From positions 1-43,104 of the forward strand of contig JABCSY010000026.1 of assembly GCA_018238625.1 (NCBI GenBank): a stretch of 43,104 nt of DNA, read 5' to 3'. The notes below the pieces were generated by a model. That model searched no databases and had not been told where the DNA came from. It was given only the letters and a program-made list of their open reading frames with translations. This DNA is from Promethearchaeota archaeon (lineage in GTDB: Archaea > Asgardarchaeota > Lokiarchaeia > Sigyniarchaeales > SOKP01). Below, piece by piece: positions 31,667 through 40,200 of the stretch. Numbering within the stretch: the stretch's first letter is position 1; every line of letters begins with the position of its first letter. The position numbers and the translations under genes are program-made.

Positions 31667-34264
31667 TTAACTTAATTTTTTCCACGGTTTTCCAAACGCT
31701 AAATAACTGGATATTGCTAAAGACCCTTTTAAATCGATGCTTTTAGTACCGTCCTCAACGGATAAATCTTTAAAGTTTTGTTCTACGAGTTTGGTCATTT
31801 TATTTGCCATACATGATTGGCGTGCTTTCAAGAGCGAAACTCCTTGGCTCCGATAACTGAACAAATTAACGTAAAAATTTGCTATTATTTCTTTAGTTTC
31901 ATCGTCAAAAATAGGAAAATTTCTCGATATAATACCTATGATTTTATCGTAATCAAAATGTTCTACAATTTCCCCGAAAGTTCTTAAAGCGTTTTTTAAC
32001 TTCTTTCCTTCAACATCATATATTTGAGAGTTGAAAAACAAGAAAGGATTTATATTAGATTTACTCCCTTGCATTGAATTGTTAATATCGTTAAACGTAA
32101 CGATTTCGTTGTCGTTAGTCAGAAAAAAACTATCACGGGGATTCCATTTGGAGTAAAAGATATTTCCTACAAAATGGATTATATGGTTCGCTCCGGCGGC
32201 TATATGTGATAAAACATTTTCTCTCGTCGAGTTTGGACCTGTTAAAACGGTAATTTTATTTACTTCTTCTCGATTATTAAAAAATTCTGTAATGTAATTA
32301 AATTCATTTATTCCAGCTTCAAATGGAAATATTAGCTCTTTAGTTTTAAGCTTATCGTTCCATTTAACGGGACCTGAATTATTAATGCTTTCAATTATAA
32401 GTACATTAAATTTATTCTGGACCTTTAAACCTTCTTTACTTTTTTCAGCCTCACGACCAAAAGTTATACCCCCTAATGGAGGCTCTCCAATTATGTAACT
32501 AATGGAATATTTTAATAAGAAAAAGTTATTATCGTAAATTAATTCGAATGGGATGGTCATATCGTCTAATATAAAATAAATTTCCGGTGTAAAATTTAAA
32601 GCTTTTATCTCAAATTGTTTAAAAAAAGATCTTATTTTATTAGGAAGAAAAACATATAACAACCGACCAAATTCTTTCAAGGTAAAGTTGTACTTTTTTT
32701 CTATGTTACCAGAGAAGATATCGTTGTAAATGTCAAGAATATGAGCATCATTCCAATATTCGTCAAGAATTTTTCCTTCTACTGTTTTATTTTCTTGAGA
32801 AATCATCCGAATAGATATTGACCCTTCAGCATTAATCCTAAATATCATTTGCTTTATTATAAAGCCTTCTTCAAACTCCATAAAAAAATGATCGAATTTT
32901 CCAAACGAATAGATATCTCTCTTAAACGATTCTGTTTCGTTATACAGTAGACATGGATCGCTAATCAGCTCTCTTAAATTCTTTTCTAAGTAAGGTAATA
33001 TTTTTTGAGCAAGATTGAAATCTTTTTCCTCATATAAAGCACGATAGAACATCATCCTCCAGAAATCTCTCTGCTCTAACGAGAAGAAAATTGACTTAAA
33101 TTGCCATAAGAAATTACAAGTGTAAAAATAATGATACAATTGAGCATTATTTTGAGGCGTTTTTAAGTGAGTGCTTAATTTTTCAAGAGATTGCAATAAA
33201 TATTTTTTCTCTTTCATTTCTACGAATTTTTTGGAAGCCTCGACCCATAATTCAATTAAAATATTATCGTATCCAAGATTTGTTTGGTACATAAACAGAT
33301 CTTCCAAGAAGTCATAGATATCAAAAGCAATTTCAAATCTATTCCTTGAAATTGCGAAACTTATGAATTTCCTAATATATGTAACTGCGTCACCGTAGGA
33401 ATGAAACTCGTGAATTTTTGAAAATAGATTTTTAATGATAATGATTATCCAGGTGTATTCTCCAATATCGTTTAAATAATAGATTAATTCCTCTAACTCT
33501 ACTAAAATAGTACTAAAATTTCTTATATTTATAGAGATTTTGCTTAAATTACTAAACTCATTTTTTAAATATCCTGGAATACGATTTACTAATATTTTGT
33601 TCATATACTTAACGAAATCTTCGGAGTTTTCTATGAGATGATAATGAATATTAACATTTTCTATAAAAATATAAAGGAACAAAGCTCTTTTTCCAGGTTC
33701 CAATTTAAATATTGTTCTACCTAAAACTTCCATACTTAAATGAAAAAATTCTTGTGGGATAACGGATTTTCTTAAATACATTAAAATTATTTGTAATTCA
33801 ATTAGTTTGAGATAATTCTTCCTTTCAGTCACTTTAACACAGAAAGAGTTTATAAATTTAGTTATTCCTGTTTGAGATAACTCATCCATTGTAATAAACG
33901 ATTTCAACAATTTGGTGACAAAATTATTGAAAAGATAGAAATCGTCTAATTTTGATAAAAACGAGAAAAATCTTTTGTAAGCGTCAATATATCTAATAAC
34001 ATCTACTTCGGGCCCCTCGTCAGTTCTACGCGTTAAAGAATTGATGTATATCCACCAAGAATTTGATATTATCATGGTTAGTTGGTGTTTTTTCTGGATA
34101 TCAAGCCAATCTGTCTTTTCTATCTCAAAATACAAATCAGTTAATAAGCGATCAGCCCATAAATGATTAGCTGATTGCAATAATCTTCTTCCTTGTATTA
34201 TTCTTTGTTGAAAATTTTTTAAGAAATTTGTTTTTAAATTTAAGTTAATAGACATTGAAACCAT
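31667..34264 (-). CDS. Large helical protein with a degenerate CHAT-like domain
   Basis: 865 residues. Positions ~1-430 are all helical and TPR-like in spacing, 440-590 mixed, and ~590-865 resemble a CHAT (caspase-like) domain: FNVLIIESINNSG, EFNYITEFFNNREEV, NVLSHIAAGANHIIHFVGNI, PFLFFNSQIYDVEGKKL, IIGIISRNFPIFDDETKEII, NLFSYRSQGVSLLKARQ. CHAT proteases carry GHG and a later Ser-x-Cys; here these align by eye to VGN (about 699-701) and NSQ (745-747), so both catalytic residues are missing. It lies 26 bases downstream of the actin gene. A scaffold or regulator of the actin homologue is an inference; the CHAT assignment is tentative. Confidence 0.6.
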   Translation of the reverse strand: MVSMSINLNLKTNFLKNFQQRIIQGRRLLQSANHLWADRLLTDLYFEIEKTDWLDIQKKHQLTMIISNSWWIYINSLTRRTDEGPEVDVIRYIDAYKRFFSFLSKLDDFYLFNNFVTKLLKSFITMDELSQTGITKFINSFCVKVTERKNYLKLIELQIILMYLRKSVIPQEFFHLSMEVLGRTIFKLEPGKRALFLYIFIENVNIHYHLIENSEDFVKYMNKILVNRIPGYLKNEFSNLSKISINIRNFSTILVELEELIYYLNDIGEYTWIIIIIKNLFSKIHEFHSYGDAVTYIRKFISFAISRNRFEIAFDIYDFLEDLFMYQTNLGYDNILIELWVEASKKFVEMKEKKYLLQSLEKLSTHLKTPQNNAQLYHYFYTCNFLWQFKSIFFSLEQRDFWRMMFYRALYEEKDFNLAQKILPYLEKNLRELISDPCLLYNETESFKRDIYSFGKFDHFFMEFEEGFIIKQMIFRINAEGSISIRMISQENKTVEGKILDEYWNDAHILDIYNDIFSGNIEKKYNFTLKEFGRLLYVFLPNKIRSFFKQFEIKALNFTPEIYFILDDMTIPFELIYDNNFFLLKYSISYIIGEPPLGGITFGREAEKSKEGLKVQNKFNVLIIESINNSGPVKWNDKLKTKELIFPFEAGINEFNYITEFFNNREEVNKITVLTGPNSTRENVLSHIAAGANHIIHFVGNIFYSKWNPRDSFFLTNDNEIVTFNDINNSMQGSKSNINPFLFFNSQIYDVEGKKLKNALRTFGEIVEHFDYDKIIGIISRNFPIFDDETKEIIANFYVNLFSYRSQGVSLLKARQSCMANKMTKLVEQNFKDLSVEDGTKSIDLKGSLAISSYLAFGKPWKKLS

Positions 34265-34290
34265 TTACGCTAATTATTTTAATTAATATT

Positions 34291-35466
34291 TTAAGAACTT
34301 TCTTGATCTTCTTGTTTTTGATTAGAATCTTGAAGATTAGGGTTATTTAACCATCCCTTTTTTAATTGATTTTTCGAATAAAGAACTGAAGCCCCTATCC
34401 AGCCCATATTTTCCCTTCCTGAGGCAGCTACCACTTTGATCTTATCTTTGAGTTTTTCCGAGAAGAATTTTTGCAATTCTACTATTAATCTCTCACTCAA
34501 ACCAGGTATCAAGCTACTTCCTCCCGATAGGATAATATTTGAAAGAAGCTCTTCCCAATTCTCTCTATCCCATGTCTTTATTACTTTAGAAATAGCTTCA
34601 GCTAAACTAATATAATCAACATGAATAATTTTCGGATTAAATAAAGGTTCTGATAGTAAAAATCTTTCTGAGTTTACTTTTAGCTTAGTGCCGTCTGGTA
34701 AATCTACTATCCGATCGTATTTGGTTAATCCTTCTTTTACTCTTTTCTTTTCCCCAGTAGGATCTAATATACATAAAGAGAATCGTTCTTTAATCTCTTT
34801 TGCGATTGCCATATCAAGATAAATGTTTTTGCTAGCACCGATTTTACTTAAAATTAAATTAAGAAGATAGCTGGTTAAATCTTTTCCGGTAATAGGAAAC
34901 ATATCGCGCGCCATTATGTTAGTAAATCCATGAAAAATTGTAGAGATATACGTATTAGATTCCCCAATATTAACGATTACACCACTAGATTTCTGTAAAG
35001 TGGATAAAATCGCCTGGCTCTCAGATAAAAATAGAAGATAAGGGAATTTTAACAAGTTGAAGTAAATTTCTTGAAGCTTTGTTTTTTCTAACTCTGATTT
35101 GTAAAATGGAGTAATAATGATTATTGGTTGTTTAAACCACAACTCTTCCGATATATTTAATTGTTGATAATAATGATAAAAAAACTTCAGAAGAATGTTA
35201 TAATTGTTTTCCTTTCTGAATTCGCGTATCTTTAAAATGCCCCTATATTTTAAGGCATCATGTCCTACTAAATGAGCTTGATTATTCGTATCTAAAAAAA
35301 TATCTTCCAATCCAATAATCACATCAGATTTGAATAGGTAATCAGAAATATCAACATATACGCTCGGAGCAATGATGTCCGGAAAATCGTCTCCAGCCCA
35401 TCCCATCCTAAAATTATTACAACCAATATCGAGAATTAATGGGAGTAATTGATCGTTATCTGACAT
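34291..35466 (-). CDS. Actin-family protein (Asgard actin-related)
   Basis: 391 residues, near actin's 375. Phosphate-1 loop: LILDIGCNNFRMGWAGDDFP (actin DNGSGLVKAGFAGDD). Phosphate-2: GVIVNIGESNTYISTIFHGF. Adenosine segment: IILSGGSSLIPGLSERL. Further actin-type stretches are ITGKDLTSYLLNLIL and LPDGTKLKVNSERFLLSEPLF. Actin Gln137 is kept (Gln151), but the ATPase Asp154 aligns with Asn166 and Asp157 with Glu169, so hydrolysis may be slow or lost, as in several Arps. The C-terminus has an acidic, Gln-rich tail (NQKQEDQESS). It is the third gene of a five-gene operon (coiled-coil protein upstream, CHAT-like downstream). It could be an Arp-like regulator rather than the main filament actin. Confidence 0.9.
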   Translation of the reverse strand: MSDNDQLLPLILDIGCNNFRMGWAGDDFPDIIAPSVYVDISDYLFKSDVIIGLEDIFLDTNNQAHLVGHDALKYRGILKIREFRKENNYNILLKFFYHYYQQLNISEELWFKQPIIIITPFYKSELEKTKLQEIYFNLLKFPYLLFLSESQAILSTLQKSSGVIVNIGESNTYISTIFHGFTNIMARDMFPITGKDLTSYLLNLILSKIGASKNIYLDMAIAKEIKERFSLCILDPTGEKKRVKEGLTKYDRIVDLPDGTKLKVNSERFLLSEPLFNPKIIHVDYISLAEAISKVIKTWDRENWEELLSNIILSGGSSLIPGLSERLIVELQKFFSEKLKDKIKVVAASGRENMGWIGASVLYSKNQLKKGWLNNPNLQDSNQKQEDQESS

Positions 35467-35512
35467 AATCTTTTTTTAATTGTTTATTATCAAACTGATC
35501 TTAAGTAAAACC

Positions 35513-36244
35513 TTATGAGAAAGTTTGTTGTTGATGGATGTATTCATCCGATATTTTTTTTAATTGATATTCCTTAACTTGCAATTCTAGTAACCCTAAA
35601 ACCATTTTAAACTCACTGGACATAGATTCAATGTCTACGCCTGCAATCTTTTCAACCTCCTCGCGTTTTACTTTAAATTGCTCCAAATTGTAATGAATTT
35701 TATCGTATAAGTTATTTATCGTCGTAGATAAGTCTTCGGTGTTTTTCTTTGTTATCTTTCTCATTTTTCTAAGTATTGAGAGGATTGAAGAAATAGAATT
35801 CTCCCATTGGTTGTATCTATCTACATAACCAATAAATATTTCTTCAAAAAAATCGGTTAATTTAACATAGATATCGTCTTTCTTTGAGAATGAGGGCGTT
35901 TTAATGGTGCTAGGGGTAGGGATAGGAACTTCCACTGTCGATTCTTCTTTTTCTTCATGGACTTTTGGAAGAGGTTCTCTCTTTTGAAGAGATTTTCTTT
36001 CGGTAAGCGGAACTTCTTCTATCATGTAATCTTCTGCTATTTTCTTTTTGACTTCATAAGAAAGCTGAGGTGAAATCTTTTCTTCTTCTTTTGGAGAAAT
36101 AAACCCTTTATCTTCAGTGAAGGCTTTAAGTAACCCTTGCAAGGTTGATTCAGTTTTTTTCGACGATTTTAAAACGTTATCTAAAGTGTAGTTAGGAACT
36201 TCCTCTTCGATTTTTTTCTTCTCTTTCTTCTTTTTTTTAGCCAT
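35513..36244 (-). CDS. Basic/coiled-coil protein upstream of actin
   Basis: 243 residues, no family recognised. The N-terminus is a Lys-rich stretch (AKKKKKEKKKIEEE), followed by a disordered, Pro/Glu/Ser-rich region to about residue 120 and a helical C-terminal half with coiled-coil character (FFEEIFIGYVDRYNQWENSI, LYDKIHYNLEQFKVKREEV, LGLLELQVKEYQLKKIS). The architecture recalls cytoskeletal adaptors with a disordered basic tail. It lies 46 bases before the actin start and 38 after the AbrB-ACT gene, so it is in the same operon and may bind the actin homologue. Confidence 0.7.
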   Translation of the reverse strand: MAKKKKKEKKKIEEEVPNYTLDNVLKSSKKTESTLQGLLKAFTEDKGFISPKEEEKISPQLSYEVKKKIAEDYMIEEVPLTERKSLQKREPLPKVHEEKEESTVEVPIPTPSTIKTPSFSKKDDIYVKLTDFFEEIFIGYVDRYNQWENSISSILSILRKMRKITKKNTEDLSTTINNLYDKIHYNLEQFKVKREEVEKIAGVDIESMSSEFKMVLGLLELQVKEYQLKKISDEYIHQQQTFS

Positions 36245-36282
36245 AAGACTTAAACATCAACTTTATAATTCTGAGATATATC

Positions 36283-36687
36283 TTATTCCAAAGATAGATT
36301 TTCTACTTTAAGCGCTTCCCCTTTTTCTTTTAAAATTTTTTCGAGTTCTTCTAATGTAAAACTTGGACTCTCTGATATTACAGTCCAAACAGCCGTTTTG
36401 TCTTTTTCAACGATAACGGCTTCGCTATACATCATGCTTAGTTTTAAATCTCCGAAAGCGGTTGCTAATTTAGCTAACGCTCCAGGCGTATCTCCCATTG
36501 TAATTCTTAATTTAATAAGATTGCTCTCATCCCGTAAACCAATTGGAGATATTTTTATTTCTTTAGCTTCAGAGTCGCTAACCATCATTAATTGCGAATT
36601 TGTGGTAATTCCTAAGGATTTTCTTACGATTTGTGGAATAACTATTCTACCACGTTCGTCTATTGTAAGAATTTTAACTTCTTTCAT
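36283..36687 (-). CDS. AbrB/SpoVT-type DNA-binding regulator with ACT domain
   Basis: 134 residues. Residues 1-45 are a swapped-hairpin AbrB domain (LTIDERGRIVIPQIVRKSLGI). Residues ~60-130 are an ACT domain (LRITMGDTPGALAKLATAFGDL, YSEAVIVEKDKTAVWTVIS), which usually binds an amino acid or other small ligand. It is the first gene of the actin operon, so it may be a ligand-controlled autoregulator of that operon. A 7-bp inverted repeat lies at 36745-36765, about 60 bases upstream. Confidence 0.88.
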   Translation of the reverse strand: MKEVKILTIDERGRIVIPQIVRKSLGITTNSQLMMVSDSEAKEIKISPIGLRDESNLIKLRITMGDTPGALAKLATAFGDLKLSMMYSEAVIVEKDKTAVWTVISESPSFTLEELEKILKEKGEALKVENLSLE

Positions 36688-36744
36688 TGGTTTAACACAA
36701 TTTACGTATTTATAGTTATTATTAAATTATTACCTTTTAATTAT

Positions 36745-36765
36745 AATTGTTCCTTAGAAACAATT
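36745..36765. promoter_or_regulatory. Inverted repeat upstream of the AbrB-ACT/actin operon
   Basis: AATTGTT and AACAATT around a 7-base spacer, 58 bases before the ATG of the regulator. This is a plausible operator for the AbrB-type protein or part of the promoter. Position is the only support. Confidence 0.3.
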
Positions 36766-36953
36766 TAACTAACTAATGCTTCTTTAATTATAATACTATT
36801 AATTTAATAAAAATTTATTTCTAAAAATACAGAATTAGTAGATTTTTTTCCCCACCAAAGCATATTTTTAAATTTTCTATCTCTTATTAAAGTAAGAATG
36901 ACTAAACCAGTAAATTTCCAAGTAGATACAATGATATAAGAGGATTTTAAATA

Positions 36954-37133
36954 ATGCCATCACAAATTATAGAATGTTTTGATAATAAATATCCTGAACT
37001 GAGAAGAAAAATAGAATGTTTTATACAAAGAGAATTTAAAATAATTCAAGTAATTGGAGTACCAAAAGATCCGTATTCAAGTACAAGAACAACTACCAGA
37101 AATATAATAAACATTTTATCAGATAACTTATGA
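36954..37133 (+). CDS. Small hypothetical protein (59 aa)
   Basis: ATG at 36954 with AGAGGA about 10 bases ahead opens a 60-codon frame ending TGA: MPSQIIECFDNKYPELRRKI, ECFIQREFKIIQVIGVPKDP, YSSTRTTTRNIINILSDNL. A strong hairpin follows 30 bases after the stop, as expected for a real transcript. Two Cys (8, 22) are spaced 14 apart. No family was recognised. It is isolated on the plus strand between the actin operon and the VWA gene. Confidence 0.5.
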   Translation: MPSQIIECFDNKYPELRRKIECFIQREFKIIQVIGVPKDPYSSTRTTTRNIINILSDNL

Positions 37134-37163
37134 TTAATCTATATTTACCATTTTTGTTACCTC

Positions 37164-37208
37164 GGGAAAGGAAGGATACCTCCTATCTTTCCTTCCCCTC
37201 TCTTAATT
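37164..37208 (+). terminator. Hairpin terminator after the small gene
   Basis: GGGAAAGGAAGGATA and TATCTTTCCTTCCC pair almost completely around CCTCC, followed by CTCTCTTAATTTT. It is a G+C-rich island in AT-rich DNA, 30 bases past the stop at 37133. Confidence 0.6.
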
Positions 37209-37248
37209 TTATTAGATTGTTTATTACATACATTTCTTAAATAAAGTC

Positions 37249-37581
37249 TCATCCAAGAAAAAGTATTGGACCACTCACCATAAAATTACTAAATATAAAT
37301 GTTAATGTATACTCAATAAACAAAAATCTCTTATTACTTCCCTTTAATATTGAATAGAAAATTAACAAGAGAAAACTAAAACTTAATATAAAAAAATTGA
37401 TTGCATCCAGAATATAAAAAAAAGTATAGTAATTCAACTTTATATCCAGAATATAAATAAAAGTATAGTAATTAAACTTTAACAACCTTAATTTCCATAT
37501 AGAGAGACCAATAATTATACTAGTTCCTATTGAAATCAAACAAAAAATAGTTGAATTAGCAATATTCCTTAAAAATCGCAA
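37249..37581 (-). CDS. Possible small membrane protein with a 13-residue tandem repeat
   Basis: 110 residues, very hydrophobic, with about four predicted membrane segments: STIFCLISIGTSIIIGLSIW, the two repeat units, FFILSFSFLLLIFYSIL, and FIEYTLTFIFSNFMVSGPIL. The middle holds two copies of NYYTFIYILDIKL / NYYTFFYILDAIN, encoded by a 39-base tandem repeat. No strong ribosome site or family was seen. AT-rich DNA can give chance hydrophobic frames, so it may not be a gene. Confidence 0.4.
   Translation of the reverse strand: MRFLRNIANSTIFCLISIGTSIIIGLSIWKLRLLKFNYYTFIYILDIKLNYYTFFYILDAINFFILSFSFLLLIFYSILKGSNKRFLFIEYTLTFIFSNFMVSGPILFLG
37407..37484. repeat. 39-bp tandem duplication
   Basis: Two copies beginning CCAGAATATAAA at 37407 and 37446 and continuing AAAGTATAGTAATT, differing at a few positions. 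The period is a multiple of three, so it keeps the frame of the predicted membrane protein. Confidence 0.8.
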
Positions 37582-37811
37582 TTGAATTACTCATGCTATA
37601 GTGATTAATTAGAATAAGAATTACATTATTATTAAATTATAAGTATAAAAATTTTATAGAAAGTGAACAAAGGGAAAAAGGAATTAAAAATAAAATAGAA
37701 TTTTTCTTAATTCTCTTAGTATTATCAATCATCTCAGATTCGTTTGAAAAGACTATTTAATTAGACTTAAATGATATAATACAAAAAAGAAAAATTTATT
37801 TATCTTTTCAA

Positions 37812-40082
37812 TTAATCTTTGTGGGCTTTCATCTTTATGGTTAGATCTCGAGCACGTTTTGAGTACCAAATTAATAATTCTCCCGCATCTGCTGGTTCGA
37901 AATATTCGCCACCACATAAATGGGACGCACGAGTCATTAGCTCCCGGTCTGGATTCCCCAAACCTACGATATAAAGTATAACATTAGGCATCTCGGCGAA
38001 AAGCTTTATTGATTTTAGGAAGCTTTCAGGATCTGTTGGTACACCATCGGTTAATAACACGATCATAGTTGGCTGCGGATTTCCTTGACTCATTTTGTCG
38101 AATTCGGTTAAAACTTGGTGAGCCTTTACCATTGCTTGCCCCATATTGGTACTTTGTCCGTAAGCGTTTCCTATGCGATCTACTACCATTCTTGCCGCAT
38201 CCTCTAAAACTCCTTTCTTTCCGCTTGCTGAGTCCATATAGAAACTATTACCGAAGGGGAGCAATTGCGCTTCATCTGCAAAGCGAATTATTGAGACTTT
38301 TTCGCCAAAACCGCGTCCAACTTTCTCACTTAAGAAAAGAACTGCCGCGAAAGCTGCAGAAATTCTCCTAGGGACGTTAACGCCTTCTTTGAAATGCTTT
38401 AAAAATTCTTGAATCTCTCGCGATTCCATTGCTGCTTTAATCCCCTCAATTGCGGGGGCAATATTTCGGATAGGTACATCACGGGCCATCATCGACCGGC
38501 TAATATCAATGATTAATATGGCATTGAATGGGACTAAGCCCGTAGGACTCAAATTTATTGCGGTACTTTCAGTTACTTGCGCTAATATGTCGCCTGTTAA
38601 ATCTGGAGTTGTCGTAAGAATTGAGCACGCTATATTTACGGCGTTCCATCTTAATTTTATTCCTTTAAAGATTATATAATTAGCTAACCAACCTTTTAGC
38701 GAGTCAACATTCTGCCGGGCGGTGCTAATAATTTCCCATACATTTTCGCCCGAGATTGGTGAAATTCCAAGAGAGATGTTTTGTAATGGTATTATTGGTC
38801 GAAAATTTTTGGATACTTTAACTTCAAAACTTCCAATTCCAGAAGCTTCCAGAATTTCACTATCGATAATGATGGTGTTATCTGGTACAGATTCTAGTAT
38901 CTCTACTTTCCCTGCTCCAATTGCCCCTGTAAGTTCGTCTTCAAAAGCAAGTACGTTATCTTGTACAAGTGAAAGCGTGTGCTGCGTTCTAGGGCTTACT
39001 AGTGCGTATCCCATTAAGTTCGGTTGTGATTGTACTTCCAACATAATTTGAGAAGCTCTTTGAACGGGGGGTTCGGTGGAATACACGACAATCTGTTGGG
39101 ATTGAATATTTGTGTCTTCTTTAGTATCTCTACTCATTCTAATTTCTGTAGGACCGATCATTGCCTGATCAATCCTGGCAGAACCCATAACGCGTGTAAG
39201 TGGATCTTCCCAAGCTATTAACATACTTTGCCCAAGACCTAATTGTTGGACAACCGTACTACTAAGCTGAACTCTCCCACCTTCAATAGAATTATCTACA
39301 GTTGGAGTTAATACGATACCATTTTTTTGGCTCCTTAACATATTAACATCAATTCTATTAGAGTAAGGATCAACAGGAGCAGCAGTTACACCAGGTTCTT
39401 GTCCGGGAGTTGGGAGTGGGATTTGTCTTGGGATAGGCTGAGGTATCTGGGGTGGCGGAACTTGTGGTATAGGTGTCGGTGATGGGGGCGTTGGCGTTGG
39501 CGTTAATTGGGGCGCTGGGGCTAAAGTTGGTTGTTGAGTTGGGATTGGTATGTGTCCTACAACAGGCTGAGGTGGTGGTGTAGGGGCTGGTTGTTGAGTT
39601 GGAAGTGGTATGTGTCCTACAACAGGCTGAGGTGGTGGTGTAGGGGCTGGTTGTTGAGTTGGAAGTGGTATATGCCCTGCAACCGGCGTAGAGGGCGTCA
39701 ATCGAGACGGCTTCGTTGGTAATGGCGTTAATCCAGGCTTAGAAGTTAAGGGCGGAGGTGCTAATGGTCTTGGAACTGGGACTTTTGGAATATGTAATGT
39801 AGGAGCAACTAAACCCGTACTACTCGTTGGTCGGATAATTAGCTCAACTCCAGTAAACTCAAGAGCATCGACAATGTTTTTTGAAACTTGACCCGCAAAA
39901 TCTAATACCATATTTGAAATTTCAATAACGGCTGTTGTCTTTTTGCTATTATCTGGATTTTCAATTTCAACTGAAGCTCCATTTTTAATTCCTAATTTAT
40001 TAGCATTATCTTGGCAAATAACCACTTTTCCGGTGGTACTTTCGCTAATATCAACAAAAATCTTAATTTCAGACATAACCAT
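37812..40082 (-). CDS. VWA-domain protein with beta-barrel modules and a proline-rich repeat
   Basis: 756 residues. Residues 1-85 look like a double-psi-type barrel as in the CDC48 N-domain (GKVVICQDNANKLGIKNGAS). Residues ~95-235 are a Pro/Thr/Gln-rich linker with a 20-residue repeat (GHIPLPTQQPAPTPPPQPVV). Two further barrel-like modules follow (~245-335 and ~340-430), then a von Willebrand A domain (~515-745) with an intact MIDAS: D-I-S-R-S starting at Asp526, a Thr in QSTNMG, and LLTDGVPTD. VWA domains bind protein partners through a metal. There is no signal peptide, so it is cytoplasmic. It is downstream of Roadblock and gelsolin genes on the same strand. The polyproline stretch could be a profilin-type ligand; that is inference. 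Confidence 0.82.
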   Translation of the reverse strand: MVMSEIKIFVDISESTTGKVVICQDNANKLGIKNGASVEIENPDNSKKTTAVIEISNMVLDFAGQVSKNIVDALEFTGVELIIRPTSSTGLVAPTLHIPKVPVPRPLAPPPLTSKPGLTPLPTKPSRLTPSTPVAGHIPLPTQQPAPTPPPQPVVGHIPLPTQQPAPTPPPQPVVGHIPIPTQQPTLAPAPQLTPTPTPPSPTPIPQVPPPQIPQPIPRQIPLPTPGQEPGVTAAPVDPYSNRIDVNMLRSQKNGIVLTPTVDNSIEGGRVQLSSTVVQQLGLGQSMLIAWEDPLTRVMGSARIDQAMIGPTEIRMSRDTKEDTNIQSQQIVVYSTEPPVQRASQIMLEVQSQPNLMGYALVSPRTQHTLSLVQDNVLAFEDELTGAIGAGKVEILESVPDNTIIIDSEILEASGIGSFEVKVSKNFRPIIPLQNISLGISPISGENVWEIISTARQNVDSLKGWLANYIIFKGIKLRWNAVNIACSILTTTPDLTGDILAQVTESTAINLSPTGLVPFNAILIIDISRSMMARDVPIRNIAPAIEGIKAAMESREIQEFLKHFKEGVNVPRRISAAFAAVLFLSEKVGRGFGEKVSIIRFADEAQLLPFGNSFYMDSASGKKGVLEDAARMVVDRIGNAYGQSTNMGQAMVKAHQVLTEFDKMSQGNPQPTMIVLLTDGVPTDPESFLKSIKLFAEMPNVILYIVGLGNPDRELMTRASHLCGGEYFEPADAGELLIWYSKRARDLTIKMKAHKD
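39541..39680. repeat. 60-bp tandem repeat in the proline-rich region
   Basis: Two nearly identical 60-base units (39541-39600 and 39601-39660) plus the first part of a diverged third. On the minus strand they encode the 20-residue GHIPLPTQQP/APTPPPQPVV unit. The near identity points to recent expansion, and the period preserves the frame. Confidence 0.92.
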
Positions 40083-40200
40083 CTTCTATTTTTTTTTTCT
40101 AAGTATATAAATATATGTCAGAGTTTATCTATTAAAAAATTCGCATTATATCTGCTTATTATAAATTTTTTAAAACAAAATGATATGCTAAAGGATATCT

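Noticed and set aside
37820..37960. tRNA gene suggested by GGTTCGAAAT
   Set aside because: The T-loop-like string is inside the VWA coding region and no cloverleaf arms can be paired around it.
39541..39680. CRISPR array
   Set aside because: The repeats are contiguous, in frame with a protein, and have no spacers.
39030..39722. Plus-strand frames opposite the VWA/proline-rich gene, including one with repeated WLLSWKWY
   Set aside because: They are mirror translations of the 60-bp repeat and of the VWA gene; the repeated pattern simply reflects the repeat on the other strand.
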